This document shows positions 52,008 to 59,131 of a stretch of 59,131 bases of DNA, piece after piece. The DNA lies in the NCBI RefSeq assembly GCF_002837185.1, contig NZ_KZ478004.1:1-59131 (forward strand), written 5' to 3'. Source of the DNA: Pseudomonas fluorescens (lineage in GTDB: Bacteria > Pseudomonadota > Gammaproteobacteria > Pseudomonadales > Pseudomonadaceae). Under the pieces are notes generated by a model that saw only the letters and a list, made by a program, of their open reading frames with translations, was not told the origin of the DNA and ran no database searches. The stretch's first letter is position 1. Every line of letters starts with the position of its first letter. Both the position numbers and the translations under genes were made by a program.

Positions 52008-52139
52008 TTACGGGTAAAGGCTGGTACTCTGCACCGGATAATTGAGTTTTCCTACGTTAGCTGAGGTCTATTCCTCACATGCGGAATCAATGACAGACAT
52101 GTCGACTATTAATAGCGACCTGTGGTCTTACCCGTAAAG
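52008..52139. promoter_or_regulatory. paired inverted TTACCCGTAA sites
   Basis: CTTACGGGTAAAG at 52008-52020 and CTTACCCGTAAAG at 52127-52139 share the core TTAC-(GGG/CCC)-GTAA in opposite orientation in the divergent promoter region. Likely sites for the neighbouring LysR regulator. Confidence 0.5.
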
Positions 52140-52186
52140 CCCAGATAGAGTTCATGGCATTAGAGGTTACTTTGACGAGGTTTGCG

Positions 52187-53209
52187 ATGTCCCGCACGAT
52201 TCGTTTTCACAAGTTTGGTCCGGCCGAGGTGCTCAAATGCGAAGAGCATGCAGCCGCGCAGCCCGCACCGGGCGAAGTGCAGGTGCGTGTCGACGCGATT
52301 GGTATCAGCTGGTACGACATTCTGTGGCGCCAGAACCTGGCGTCGTCCCATGCACGTCTGCCGTCGGGCCTTGGTCATGAAATGGCGGGTGTGGTGGTCG
52401 CGTTGGGCGACGGCGTGGACGACTTGGCGGTGGGCGACAAGGTCGCCAGTTTCCCCGCCGAAAGCCCTAACGATTACCCGGTGTATGGCGAGCAGATCGT
52501 CCTGCCGCGGTCGGCCCTGACCCGTTACCCGGATGTCTTGAGCCCCATTGAAGCCAGCGTGCATTACACGCCGCTGTTGATTGCCTATTTTGCTTATATG
52601 GACCTGGCACGGGTCAAACCCGGGCAGTTCGCCCTGGTGACCGATGCCAGTCACTGCGCCGGGCCTTCGTTTGTGCAGTTGGGCAAAGCCTTGGGTGTAC
52701 GCGTGATTGCCGCGACCAAAGACAGCGACGAGCGCGAGTACCTGCTGTCCCTTGGGGCGGAAAAAGTAATCGTCACCGAAGAGCAGGACCTGCTCATGCA
52801 AATCAACAAAATCACTGGTGATCGTGGCGTCGATGTGGTGTTCGATGGCCTCGGCGGGCCACAGATGTCGTTGCTCGGCGATGTGCTGGCGCCACGCGGC
52901 AGCCTGGTGTTGTATGGCCTGCAAGGCGGTAACCAGACGCCATTCCCCGCCTGTGCGGCGTTCCAGAAGAATATTCAGTTTTTTGTGCATTGCATCGGCA
53001 ACTTCACTGGTAAGCCGGAGCTGGGCATCATTCAGGACCAGGTGGCGTTGCAACGTGCCTTGCGTGATATCAATCAACTGACTGCCGACCGGGTACTGGT
53101 ACCGCTGAAAACCACGGTGTTTCCGTTCAGCCAGTTCGTCGAAGCCCATCGCTACATGGACGAATGCCCGTGCCGTGAACGGGTTGCGTTGCAGGTTGAA
53201 GCTGTTTGA
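52187..53209 (+). CDS. zinc-independent MDR quinone oxidoreductase
   Basis: 340 residues. GISWYDILWRQN and PSGLGHEMAGVVVALGDGVD form the GroES-like part; the Rossmann part has VTDASHCAGPSFVQLGKALG and GDRGVDVVFDGLGG. NADPH-dependent reduction of quinones or enones is likely. The GAGG-N6-ATG site sets the start at 52187 rather than 52154. No partner gene downstream. Confidence 0.9.
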   Translation: MSRTIRFHKFGPAEVLKCEEHAAAQPAPGEVQVRVDAIGISWYDILWRQNLASSHARLPSGLGHEMAGVVVALGDGVDDLAVGDKVASFPAESPNDYPVYGEQIVLPRSALTRYPDVLSPIEASVHYTPLLIAYFAYMDLARVKPGQFALVTDASHCAGPSFVQLGKALGVRVIAATKDSDEREYLLSLGAEKVIVTEEQDLLMQINKITGDRGVDVVFDGLGGPQMSLLGDVLAPRGSLVLYGLQGGNQTPFPACAAFQKNIQFFVHCIGNFTGKPELGIIQDQVALQRALRDINQLTADRVLVPLKTTVFPFSQFVEAHRYMDECPCRERVALQVEAV

Positions 53210-53911
53210 GCTGTAGGAGTATTCGCAAATGAATGCTCAAGCGTCTGCGCGGATACGGCAGATGCGCCATTTGTCAGGGCTTAACCCGCGCCAGGGTTGA
53301 GCCGCTCCGAGGGCGTTGCGCCCCCGTAAACAATACCTTTGGCCCTTACGCCGCCCTGAAATCCAGCGCGGCGCTGTCGTGTGGGCGTTACTGAAGTTCA
53401 CACCGCGGATCATCTGAACTGCTTTCCTGCGTTGTTCTGTATCTATTAATCATTGTTTGAGCGCCGATAATTGTGGCTTCACCATCATCTCAAGGATTGA
53501 GCAATGATTAGCTATTGCACATTACTGTCCCGCATCAGCGAACTAACCAAGCGATACCCTGGCTGCCGAAAAGCACTCAGAACATCCGACCTTGTTGCCA
53601 GAAGCAGGATTAAGTGGGTGATTTAATATTTGTCAGAAGTTTCGCTAGTTTATTAGTTAAATCGCTGTAGGAAGTTGTCGGAATATTCCTAGGATGTGCG
53701 ACCTGGCCACACAGGGCCTTGGACTTTCGCGTCTGCGCGCAGGTTTGGTTGTACACGGCTCAGGTGCCTGCCCGGTGATTTTGTTGCCAGGTGCTAGTGT
53801 TTAATCATCTTTGTGCGCTCCAGGGGAACACAAGCCTACAGATGTAATGGGTCAAGCAACGACATTAAAAAGTTGCTTTGAAACTGATATTTCAACTCAG
53901 GTAGTAGAACG
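53210..53911. other. 700-base intergenic region
   Basis: It holds a hairpin soon after the quinone oxidoreductase gene (about 53278-53303, GGCTTAACCC / GGGTTGAGCC), which may act as terminator but has no T-run. A 40-codon frame lies at 53504-53626. The remaining A+T-richer right part presumably contains the promoter of the gene at 53912. Nothing else is recognised. Confidence 0.45.
53504..53626 (+). CDS. possible small basic protein
   Basis: 40 codons, ATG preceded by AAGGATTGAGC. The product is Arg-rich (ELTKRYPGCRKALRTSDLVA) with two Cys and no family resemblance. Short enough to be chance; reported only because the ribosome site is good and no other gene occupies the region. Confidence 0.2.
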   Translation: MISYCTLLSRISELTKRYPGCRKALRTSDLVARSRIKWVI

Positions 53912-55336
53912 ATGAGCGCAATTCACGAACAAGCCATGAACTATGTTTACCAGCAAGTTCTGCAACGTTTGATGGGGCACTTCACGCGCGCCGAAAGGAC
54001 TGCACTCCAATTGTTGATCCAGCGAATAGTGGTGGCAGCAGGCGGCATGGAACAAGTGGCTAACTACAAAGTGTTGATCGCCCACGGCGGCGGCGAGGTC
54101 AGCAGTTACACCCTGGCGCTGCTGCGGGCGGCGCAGTTGAGCATCGCTGGCCGTGCGCCCAAGACTTTTCACCTGCGGGTAGCGACGCTGCGGCATGCCG
54201 GGATGACACAGGCAACGCTTGACGGTCTGAATGAGGGCTACAGCGCACTGTTTTTCCACGATGATCCTCGCGTGGAGCTGTTGATGGTGGAAAACCAGGA
54301 GGTGCAACCTTTCCATCATCAGCGGCCCGCATCCAGCGTTGGCCGTGAGGTCAGCCAGCGCAATATGCTGATGATCGGGCACCTGACGTCCGGGGATGTC
54401 CGCGCGACGCTGTGCAACGATACTTACCTGGCCCTGGGGGATTTCTACCAGCGCGTCAGCACGTGGAACGGCGGCGTGCACGCCGTGGTCAGTGGTGACT
54501 CGCCGCGCAAGCAAAGCCAATACCTGGCCTGGCTCAAGCGCGCGGCACTGGGCGCGGGCGTCACTGTCCCGCCGCGTAGGCCCGCGTCGCTCAATATTCT
54601 GTTCGCGCGCATGCAGGAGTGGAGCACCGGTTGCTACCGCGACCTCTATGGCGAGCAATTCGTGGAGGTCGACAGCCCTGGCCGTGGCGGGCATCGCCAT
54701 TTGGCCCATATCGGGGTGGCCGATCTGCTCGACGAGGTCGATATCGCCTCGGCACCGCTGCTTATCGAGTTCCTGGCCCACAAGTCGGACCCGTTCGACT
54801 TTCACTTCAGCCATCCTGACTATCCCAACCCGCTGCTCATGGCACACCTGCATGGGCTGCAGGCCCAGTGCCTGCGGGAGTTGTCGTACGAGGAGGGCGT
54901 TGAAGCATTTGTGCATCAGGCAAGGGATGCGATGGGCCGCCGACAAATCCCGCAGAGCCTGATCGACGAGATGAGCAGTCACGATGGGCGCGTGTTGTCG
55001 ACGACCTACGCCAGGGAATTCTTTGGCCTGGACCAGGGCCAACTGACTTGCCTGTTGTTCTCCCCCTTCATTCATCACGGCGAGCGCCTGGAGGGTTACC
55101 TGCGTCAATGCCACCCCGGCATGCTGGTGGGGCTTCCCGAATTGCATAAGGCGTTGCAGGGCAAGCCCGCTGCGGACATGCTGCAGCAATGGCTGATTGA
55201 CACCAGTGGCTTGCCATTGCCTCTTCTGCAGCACTTGTACCGCAAGCGGCCGCTACAGGCGGGCCGTAGCGCCCAGGCACGCAAACGCCGCGGAGCGCGG
55301 GTGCAGGCGCAGATTGCGCAGTTGTCGGGACGTTAA
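53912..55336 (+). CDS. uncharacterised 474-residue protein
   Basis: Not recognised. No signal sequence or membrane helix is visible. The protein looks soluble and mixed alpha/beta, with QQVLQRLMGHFTRAERTALQ at the start, many His in the middle (HHQRPASSVG, GRGGHRHLAHIG, DPFDFHFSHPDYP) and a basic C-terminal tail (RSAQARKRRGARVQAQ) that could bind nucleic acid. AGGTAGTAGAACG precedes the ATG. The MocR-type gene starts 35 bases downstream on the same strand, so the two are probably one transcript and function together. Confidence 0.75.
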   Translation: MSAIHEQAMNYVYQQVLQRLMGHFTRAERTALQLLIQRIVVAAGGMEQVANYKVLIAHGGGEVSSYTLALLRAAQLSIAGRAPKTFHLRVATLRHAGMTQATLDGLNEGYSALFFHDDPRVELLMVENQEVQPFHHQRPASSVGREVSQRNMLMIGHLTSGDVRATLCNDTYLALGDFYQRVSTWNGGVHAVVSGDSPRKQSQYLAWLKRAALGAGVTVPPRRPASLNILFARMQEWSTGCYRDLYGEQFVEVDSPGRGGHRHLAHIGVADLLDEVDIASAPLLIEFLAHKSDPFDFHFSHPDYPNPLLMAHLHGLQAQCLRELSYEEGVEAFVHQARDAMGRRQIPQSLIDEMSSHDGRVLSTTYAREFFGLDQGQLTCLLFSPFIHHGERLEGYLRQCHPGMLVGLPELHKALQGKPAADMLQQWLIDTSGLPLPLLQHLYRKRPLQAGRSAQARKRRGARVQAQIAQLSGR

Positions 55337-55370
55337 GCGTGCCGGTACGTGCAAGCCCGGGTGGACGCTC

Positions 55371-56774
55371 ATGAAGCTGCGAGGAGAGCGGCAAGCTGAT
55401 TTTGCCTATCAGGCGGTGTACCGCTACATGATCAACCTGATCAACGAAGTCAGCCTTGAAACACCGGTAAAGTTGCCTTCTCTGCGGCAACTGTCGACCC
55501 GGTTGAAAGTGTCGATCTCGACGATTCAGTACGCTTACTCGATATTGGAGAAAGAGGGGCGGATCTACTCCGTGGCCAAGTCAGGCTACTTTGCCTGGCC
55601 GGTGGCCGCCAACGCACAAATGACGACCGATGCCGATTTGCTTGAGCGCCTGTATGCGGCAACGCGGCGGCCAGCCATGGTGGTGCTCAGCGGCGATGAA
55701 CCGACGCTGCTGGGCTCACTGGATGGCGCATTGCTGACGCTGGAGCGCCAACTGATCCGCCGTTACCCGCACCACCTGCAAACTCGCTGGCAACCCTCTG
55801 GCGTCTGGGAGCTGCGCGCGGCGCTGGCGGCAAGGTATACCTCGTCGCCCACGCGTTGCTGGCAGGCGGATGAGGTGTATATCGGAGCCGACTTGCGCGG
55901 TGTCCTGGAGATCCTGATTGACGCCCTGAGCCTCAAGGACACGGTAGTGGTTGTCGAGTCACCCTGCGATTATCGGGTCTTGCGCCTGTTGCAGGGCGCG
56001 GGCGTACGGGTCATCGAATTGCCTTGGCAGGCCGATGGCCACTTCGATTTGACTGCCTTTGAACACCTGCTGCGTCACGAGCCGGTGCATCTGGTGCTGC
56101 TGTCGTCGGGGGTGAGCATGCCGTCAGGCAGCGTGTTGTCGCTGCAGGAGCGGTTACAGGTGGCGCACCTGCTGGATCGCTACGGTTGCTGGCTGCTGGA
56201 GAATGACACCTTCGGCGAACTGAGCTTCGTACCGTCCCCAACGGCCCTGCGCGATCTGGTCAGCCCCGAGCGATTGATGGTGTTTTCGTCACTCGAAAAG
56301 ATCCTCGGTCCGGAAGCACCGTTTGGTTTTGTACTGTCGCGGCAACTGAGCAGCCAATTGCAGCGCCAGTTTTTGTTGCGCGCATTCCGTGTGTCGTCGA
56401 TCCGCCAGCGGGCCATTGCCCGCTTGTACGAAAGCGGGCGGTTTGACCAGCACTTGCAGACGTTACGCCAACGGCTAGGCGAACAAGCGCAGGCCATGAG
56501 TCATCGTCTGGATGTGCGTCTGGAGGGCCGGGTGAGCTACCGAATGCCGGGCGCCGGCGCCAGTTTCTGGTTGCAGTCGACGGCGGCGGTGGATATGCAT
56601 CAGGTGTTCCAGCGCATGGTGACGCAACAGGTGGTGATCGCCCCCGGTGAGCTGTTCAGCCTCTGCGGCCTGCATCACCAGCATATGCGCCTGAGTCATG
56701 CATTCAGCGGTCATCCGAACCTGGACATCGCCCTGGACACGTTGGCCGGGGCGCTGCAGCAGGCACAGGTCTGA
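55371..56774 (+). CDS. MocR/GntR-type regulator with aminotransferase-like domain
   Basis: 467 residues. N-terminal GntR winged helix (PSLRQLSTRLKVSISTIQYA), then a fold-type I PLP domain: VESPCDYRVLRLLQGAGV, ENDTFGELSF and the predicted PLP Lys in VFSSLEKILGPEAPFGF. The usual Asp-Asp-Tyr motif near the cofactor is N-D-T-F here, so PLP binding may be altered. MocR proteins control neighbouring metabolic genes using PLP or amino compounds. Its likely target is the operon with the unknown protein. The start at 55371 begins after the previous stop; the open frame to 55197 overlaps the previous gene. Confidence 0.88.
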   Translation: MKLRGERQADFAYQAVYRYMINLINEVSLETPVKLPSLRQLSTRLKVSISTIQYAYSILEKEGRIYSVAKSGYFAWPVAANAQMTTDADLLERLYAATRRPAMVVLSGDEPTLLGSLDGALLTLERQLIRRYPHHLQTRWQPSGVWELRAALAARYTSSPTRCWQADEVYIGADLRGVLEILIDALSLKDTVVVVESPCDYRVLRLLQGAGVRVIELPWQADGHFDLTAFEHLLRHEPVHLVLLSSGVSMPSGSVLSLQERLQVAHLLDRYGCWLLENDTFGELSFVPSPTALRDLVSPERLMVFSSLEKILGPEAPFGFVLSRQLSSQLQRQFLLRAFRVSSIRQRAIARLYESGRFDQHLQTLRQRLGEQAQAMSHRLDVRLEGRVSYRMPGAGASFWLQSTAAVDMHQVFQRMVTQQVVIAPGELFSLCGLHHQHMRLSHAFSGHPNLDIALDTLAGALQQAQV

Positions 56775-56881
56775 CAGGTGTGAAATTTCTACATCAGTTG
56801 TGGGATCGATACCGTCGCGCAGTAGTCCAAGTCCCCGTAAACTGTCATTTTTCCGAATACTCATTTTTCCGAGGTTTATGC

Positions 56882-58525
56882 ATGACTATCAGTCCTTTTG
56901 CGGGCAAGCCGGCACCAGCCCAGTTGCTGGTGGATATCCCGCGACTGGTCACGGCCTACTACACCGGCCAGCCTGATGCAGCGATCTCCACCCAACGCGT
57001 GGCGTTCGGTACCTCCGGTCATCGTGGCAGTTCGTTCGAGCTGAGCTTCAACGAATGGCATGTGCTTGCGATCAGTCAGGCTATCTGCCTGTACCGCGAG
57101 GCCCAGGGCATCGACGGCCCGCTGTTTGTCGGCCTGGACACCCACGCACTGTCGACGCCGGCCGGCGCCAGTGCGTTGGAAGTGCTCGCCGCGAACGGCG
57201 TGCACGTCATGCTCGCCGAAGGCGACGAATACACGCCGACGCCGGCGATTTCCCACGCCATCATCTGCTACAACCGTGGCCGCACCAGCGGCCTGGCCGA
57301 CGGTATCGTGATCACGCCGTCCCACAACCCGCCGCAAAGTGGTGGCTACAAGTACAACCCGCCTAACGGTGGCCCGGCCGACACCCATGTCACCAAGTGG
57401 ATCGAAGCCAAGGCCAACGAACTGCTGGCCAACAAGCTCGCCGGGGTCAAGCGCATCACTCACGCCCAGGCGCTCAAGGCCGATACCACCCACCGCCATG
57501 ATTACCTCAACAGCTACGTGGCCGACCTGGTCAACGTGATCGACATGGATGCCATCCGCAGCGCCGGTTTGCGCCTGGGCGTCGATCCGCTGGGCGGAGC
57601 AGGGGTGCGTTACTGGTCGGCGATTGCCGAACACTACCGGCTGAACCTGGACGTGGTGAACACCGAAGTCGACGCGACCTTCCGCTTCATGAGTGTCGAC
57701 TGGGACGGCCAGATCCGCATGGACCCGTCTTCCAGCTACGCCATGCAAGGCCTGATCGGTCTCAAGGAGCGCTTCGATGTGGCGTTTGCCTGCGACCCTG
57801 ACCATGACCGTCACGGCATCGTGACCCCGTCCGGCGGGTTGTTGGCGCCGAATAACTACCTGGCGGTGTCCATCGACTACCTGTTCCAGAATCGCCCCGA
57901 GTGGCGCGCCGATGCGGCCGTGGGCAAAACCGTGGTCAGCAGCGGCCTGATCGATCGAGTGGCCGCGCGTATCGGCCGTCGTTTGTACGAAGTGCCGGTG
58001 GGCTTCAAGTGGTTTGCCGATGGCTTGTTTGAGGGTTCGCTGGGGTTCGGTGGCGAAGAAAGCGCCGGGGCCTCGTTCCTGCGCAAGGACGGTACCGTCT
58101 GGAGCACCGACAAGGACGGCCTGATCCCGGCCCTGCTCGCCGCGGAAATGACCTCGCGCAAGGGCCAGGACCCAAGCCAGCTCTATCGCGGCCTGACCGA
58201 CGCTCTCGGTGAGCCGTTTGCCATCCGCGTCGATGCCAAGGCCACGCCAGCGCAAAAGGCCTTGCTGGGCAAACTGTCGCCGCAGCAGGTCACGTCCACG
58301 CAATTGGCCGGGGAGAGCATCCAGCAGGTCCTCAGCCATGCGCCAGGCAACAACCAGGCCATCGGCGGCTTGAAAGTCATGACCGAAAACGGCTGGTTCG
58401 CCGCACGTCCATCGGGCACCGAGGACATCTACAAGATCTACGCCGAGAGCTTTATCGGCGAAGATCACCTCAAGCAGCTGGTGCAAGAGGCCCAAGTGCT
58501 GGTAGACGGAGCCATCTCGGAGTAA
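56882..58525 (+). CDS. pgm: phosphoglucomutase, alpha-D-glucose specific
   Basis: 547 residues, as E. coli Pgm. FGTSGHRGSS, active-site Ser in ITPSHNPPQSGG, metal loop DPDHDRHGIV, sugar loop GFGGEESAGAS and phosphate motif RPSGTEDIYKIY. It interconverts glucose-1- and glucose-6-phosphate. The start MTISPFAGKPAPAQ at 56882 follows GAGG eight bases upstream; the frame is open to 56780 but that part is not like Pgm. No operon link to the MocR gene is needed. Confidence 0.95.
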   Translation: MTISPFAGKPAPAQLLVDIPRLVTAYYTGQPDAAISTQRVAFGTSGHRGSSFELSFNEWHVLAISQAICLYREAQGIDGPLFVGLDTHALSTPAGASALEVLAANGVHVMLAEGDEYTPTPAISHAIICYNRGRTSGLADGIVITPSHNPPQSGGYKYNPPNGGPADTHVTKWIEAKANELLANKLAGVKRITHAQALKADTTHRHDYLNSYVADLVNVIDMDAIRSAGLRLGVDPLGGAGVRYWSAIAEHYRLNLDVVNTEVDATFRFMSVDWDGQIRMDPSSSYAMQGLIGLKERFDVAFACDPDHDRHGIVTPSGGLLAPNNYLAVSIDYLFQNRPEWRADAAVGKTVVSSGLIDRVAARIGRRLYEVPVGFKWFADGLFEGSLGFGGEESAGASFLRKDGTVWSTDKDGLIPALLAAEMTSRKGQDPSQLYRGLTDALGEPFAIRVDAKATPAQKALLGKLSPQQVTSTQLAGESIQQVLSHAPGNNQAIGGLKVMTENGWFAARPSGTEDIYKIYAESFIGEDHLKQLVQEAQVLVDGAISE

Positions 58526-58545
58526 CTGACACCCCAGAGATTGAA

Positions 58546-58636
58546 ATGTGAGAGGGGGCTTGCTCCCGATTGCGCTGTGTCAGTCGATGTATTCGATGCT
58601 GATCCACCGCCATCGGGGGCAAGCCCCCTCTCACAT
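58546..58636. repeat. long inverted repeat, copy 1
   Basis: ATGTGAGAGGGGGCTTGCTC and CCGAT at 58546-58570 pairs with 58612-58636 (25-bp arms, one mismatch). It is typical of repetitive extragenic elements of fluorescent pseudomonads. In the pgm-pirin gap it may also serve as terminator for both genes. Confidence 0.85.
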
Positions 58637-58658
58637 TAGATGCCAGCGTGGCTTGAGG

Positions 58659-58835
58659 TCAGGCTAAGTCGACCAGCACAATCTCACTGTTTTCAATCGC
58701 CGTCACCTGCAACACCTGCTCATCGGCAACCGCCACACCGTCTCGAGCGTGCGCACGCACGCCATTGACTTCAATCGTCCCGGTTGCCGGCACCAGGTAC
58801 GCTCGGCGCTCGCTGTCCAGACGATACCCGTCAAA
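58659..58835 (-). pseudogene. duplicated 3' fragment of a pirin-family gene
   Basis: The minus frame reads RRAYLVPATGTIEVNGVRAH and ADEQVLQVTAIENSEIVLVD, the C-terminal cupin strand of pirin/YhhW-type quercetinases. At its 5' side it runs into unit 2 of the duplication, so the N-terminal four fifths are missing. A truncated by-product. Confidence 0.8.
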
Positions 58836-58853
58836 CTGACACCCTGAGATCAA

Positions 58854-58944
58854 ATGTGAGAGGGGGCTTGCCCCCGATTGCGCTGTATCAGTCGATGTAT
58901 TCGATGCTGATCCACCGCCATCGGGGGCAAGCCCCCTCCCACAT
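58854..58944. repeat. long inverted repeat, copy 2
   Basis: Same element as at 58546-58636, with arms 58854-58878 and 58920-58944. It differs at a few positions (for example TTGCCCCCGAT). Confidence 0.85.
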
Positions 58945-58966
58945 TAGATGCCAGCGTGGCTTGAGG

Positions 58967-59131
58967 TCAGGCTAAGTCGACCAGCACAATCTCACTGTTT
59001 TCAATCGCCGTCACCTGCAACACCTGCTCATCGGCAACCGCCACACCGTCTCGAGCGTGCGCACGCACGCCATTGACTTCAATCGTCCCGGTTGCCGGCA
59101 CCAGGTACGCTCGGCGCCCGCTGTCCAGACG
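58967..59131 (-). CDS. pirin-family protein, C-terminal end (runs off the window)
   Basis: 54 codons in frame with the same C-terminal sequence as the duplicated fragment, ending in ENSEIVLVDLA-type residues. It continues past the window end and is presumably the intact copy of the gene. Pirin/YhhW proteins are metal cupins, some with quercetin 2,3-dioxygenase activity. Confidence 0.75.
   Translation of the reverse strand, partial: RLDSGRRAYLVPATGTIEVNGVRAHARDGVAVADEQVLQVTAIENSEIVLVDLA

Larger units (their letters stand above)
58526..59131. repeat. tandem duplication, period about 308-310 bp
   Basis: Unit 1 starts right after the pgm stop at 58526 and unit 2 at about 58836; the second continues to the window end. 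Each begins CTGACACCC, contains the inverted repeat and TTAGATGCCAGCGTGGCTTG, and then the 3' end of a pirin-family gene on the minus strand. The units differ by a 2-base indel and a few substitutions. Probably created by unequal recombination at the inverted repeats. Confidence 0.9.

Noticed and set aside
53897..55234. Minus-strand open frame of 445 codons as alternative to the unknown protein
   Set aside because: It has no ribosome site, and the plus-strand gene fits the operon with the MocR gene better. The unknown nature of the plus-strand product leaves a small doubt.
56876..58495. Minus-strand open frame of 539 codons
   Set aside because: Shadow of pgm; no motifs, low-complexity Gly/Val/Asp composition.
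1..59131. Search for tRNA, rRNA, CRISPR, prophage or intact transposase
   Set aside because: No cloverleaf with a 3' attachment repeat, no regular spaced repeats, and no integrase or transposase motifs were found by reading.

Overview
The window reads as an accessory-rich stretch of a chromosome from a Pseudomonas of the fluorescens group. This is inferred from the protein types, the GC-rich codon use, and the long intergenic inverted repeats ending in TGTGAGAGGGGGCTTG-type arms that are typical of that group. No rRNA, tRNA, CRISPR array, intact transposase or integrase was seen.

Layout. 1-300: a multi-armed intergenic repeat. 0.3-5.9 kb: a minus-strand set of receiver-AraC regulator, hybrid histidine kinase and TonB-dependent receptor. 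5.9-8.3 kb: a LysR regulator divergent from an SDR dehydrogenase and a wrecked SMP-30/gluconolactonase gene. 8.3-9.0 kb: a decayed hipA-like gene. 9.3-14.1 kb: a tightly packed four-gene operon of membrane proteins. It encodes a four-TM coiled-coil protein, an anchored vWA-like protein, a MotA/ExbB/ZorA-like protein with a long tail, and a MotB-like coiled-coil protein. None of the four is assigned a function; this is the best candidate for an undescribed system. 14.3-21 kb: an electrophile/oxidative-stress regulon with TetR, OsmC, SDR, an Old Yellow Enzyme with altered active site, an AhpD-like protein and a tautomerase, two of whose promoters carry the identical 16-bp site CCTACTAGTTGGTAGG. 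It is followed by a WYL regulator with a quinone reductase. 21.1-30.1 kb: a complete non-phosphorylative L-rhamnose operon with two transporters and a divergent LysR gene.

30.4-37 kb: a secreted cupin and a CMD lipoprotein, a LysR gene, and a PaoABC-type periplasmic aldehyde oxidoreductase. 37-42 kb: a VOC protein, a DAACS transporter with an altered substrate site, a HxlR regulator fused at its 5' end to a gene scar, a secreted alpha/beta hydrolase and a secreted NTF2-like protein. 42-50 kb: two NemR-like TetR paralogs, a nemRA-like unit with duplicated operators, another TetR gene, and a four-gene minus-strand operon (two NTF2-like proteins, SRPBCC, flavin reductase) that shares an operator motif with a nearby NAD(P)-binding gene. 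51-53 kb: a LysR gene divergent from a quinone oxidoreductase. 53.9-56.8 kb: an unrecognised 474-residue protein paired with a MocR-type regulator. 56.9-58.5 kb: phosphoglucomutase. The end of the window is a roughly 310-bp tandem duplication containing an inverted repeat and the 3' end of a pirin-family gene.

Two themes connect the regions: repeated small regulons for reactive carbonyls, quinones and peroxides, and frequent gene decay (at least eight gene remnants). The second points to a zone of repeated insertion and deletion.
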